Source: Streptomyces gilvus (lineage in GTDB: Bacteria; Actinomycetota; Actinomycetes; Streptomycetales; Streptomycetaceae). Taken from it: DNA of 64,000 bases. The stretch spans positions 186,001 to 250,000 of the forward strand of contig NZ_JAKWBE010000002.1 of assembly GCF_022513565.1 (NCBI RefSeq). Direction: 5' to 3'. Below are positions 63,864 to 64,000 of the stretch, one piece after another (the first letter of the stretch is position 1; every line of letters starts with the position of its first letter). Position numbers and translations under genes: made by a program. The notes beneath the pieces are model-generated. The model was given only the letters and a program-made list of their open reading frames with translations, made no database searches and was not told the DNA's origin.

Positions 63864-64000
63864 GGTCTGCCTTTGCCTTTCGCGCGGAATGGTCGTCCGA
63901 TCTGCGATCTCTGCCAGCTAGACCGATGTCCGCCGCGATCGGTTGTAAGTCGCCGCACGTTACGACGAAACGGTGACATTGGCAGTGCGCCAGGTCACAG
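63864..64000. other. Right-edge intergenic sequence
   Basis: This holds the promoter region of the L,D-transpeptidase gene on the minus strand. No further gene is visible. Confidence 0.5.

Noticed and set aside
1..64000. tRNA, rRNA, intact IS element or prophage genes
   Set aside because: No cloverleaf-like segment, transposase motif, integrase or phage structural protein was found on either strand.

Overview
The window has the hallmarks of a Streptomyces chromosome or that of a close relative. G+C is very high with strong third-position bias. GTG starts are common and TTG starts occasional. The gene content is typical of the genus: several PP2C (SpoIIE-type) phosphatases, a GH46 chitosanase, ROK/NagC and RpiR sugar regulators, DUF5133, DUF5709 and S-adenosyl methyltransferase (DUF574-type) proteins, and Tat-exported enzymes. 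No rRNA, tRNA, CRISPR array, intact insertion sequence or prophage gene was seen.

Layout. 0-8.7 kb: a perfect 14-bp CebR-type palindrome and a broken GNAT fragment at the left edge; two multidomain SpoIIE phosphatases separated by a 7-bp tandem array; a chitosanase gene with a 29-bp dyad in front of it; an FprA-like ferredoxin reductase. 8.7-14.6 kb: a patchwork with signs of gene decay, holding a C-terminal shred of a xanthine-dehydrogenase-type protein, a truncated membrane-protein tail, an AraC regulator without its sensor domain, and a truncated, frameshifted ABC exporter ATPase. Embedded in it is an intact two-gene graspetide (omega-ester RiPP) cassette of precursor plus ATP-grasp ligase. 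14.6-30.5 kb: aldo/keto reductase, Gfo/Idh/MocA oxidoreductase, a third SpoIIE phosphatase, an MMPL exporter, a sulfite-oxidase-like enzyme, soluble transhydrogenase, an APC permease with a downstream partner, a stand-alone proteasome beta-subunit paralogue, and a GH65 phosphorylase/beta-phosphoglucomutase pair.

31-40.6 kb is a carbohydrate-use locus. A binding protein, two ABC permeases and two large proteins of unrecognised family form one minus-strand operon. It diverges from a ROK regulator translationally coupled to a Gfo/Idh/MocA dehydrogenase. 40.7-46.8 kb: a Tat-exported PAP2 phosphatase with an autotransporter-type beta repeat, a GT39 glycosyltransferase, an RpiR regulator and two small conserved proteins. 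46.9-51.4 kb: a fourth SpoIIE phosphatase with an N-terminal ANTAR-like segment, a membrane peptidoglycan-binding protein, and a TetR regulator flanked by matching operator-like palindromes next to a DUF35 zinc-ribbon/OB-fold protein. 51.6-64 kb: a large secreted alpha/beta hydrolase, an F420-type oxidoreductase, a PatB-type aminotransferase divergent from a DUF3800-like protein, a methyltransferase, a membrane-anchored S1 protease, a DMT transporter, a second ROK/Gfo pair, and a secreted L,D-transpeptidase.

The window is mostly independent short operons. The clearest cooperating sets are the graspetide pair, the GH65-PgmB disaccharide phosphorolysis pair, the ABC-sugar locus with its divergent ROK/Gfo genes, the second ROK/Gfo pair, and the TetR/DUF35 unit. 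The most promising undescribed systems are the methyltransferase-less graspetide cassette and the ABC-sugar locus with its two unassigned enzymes.
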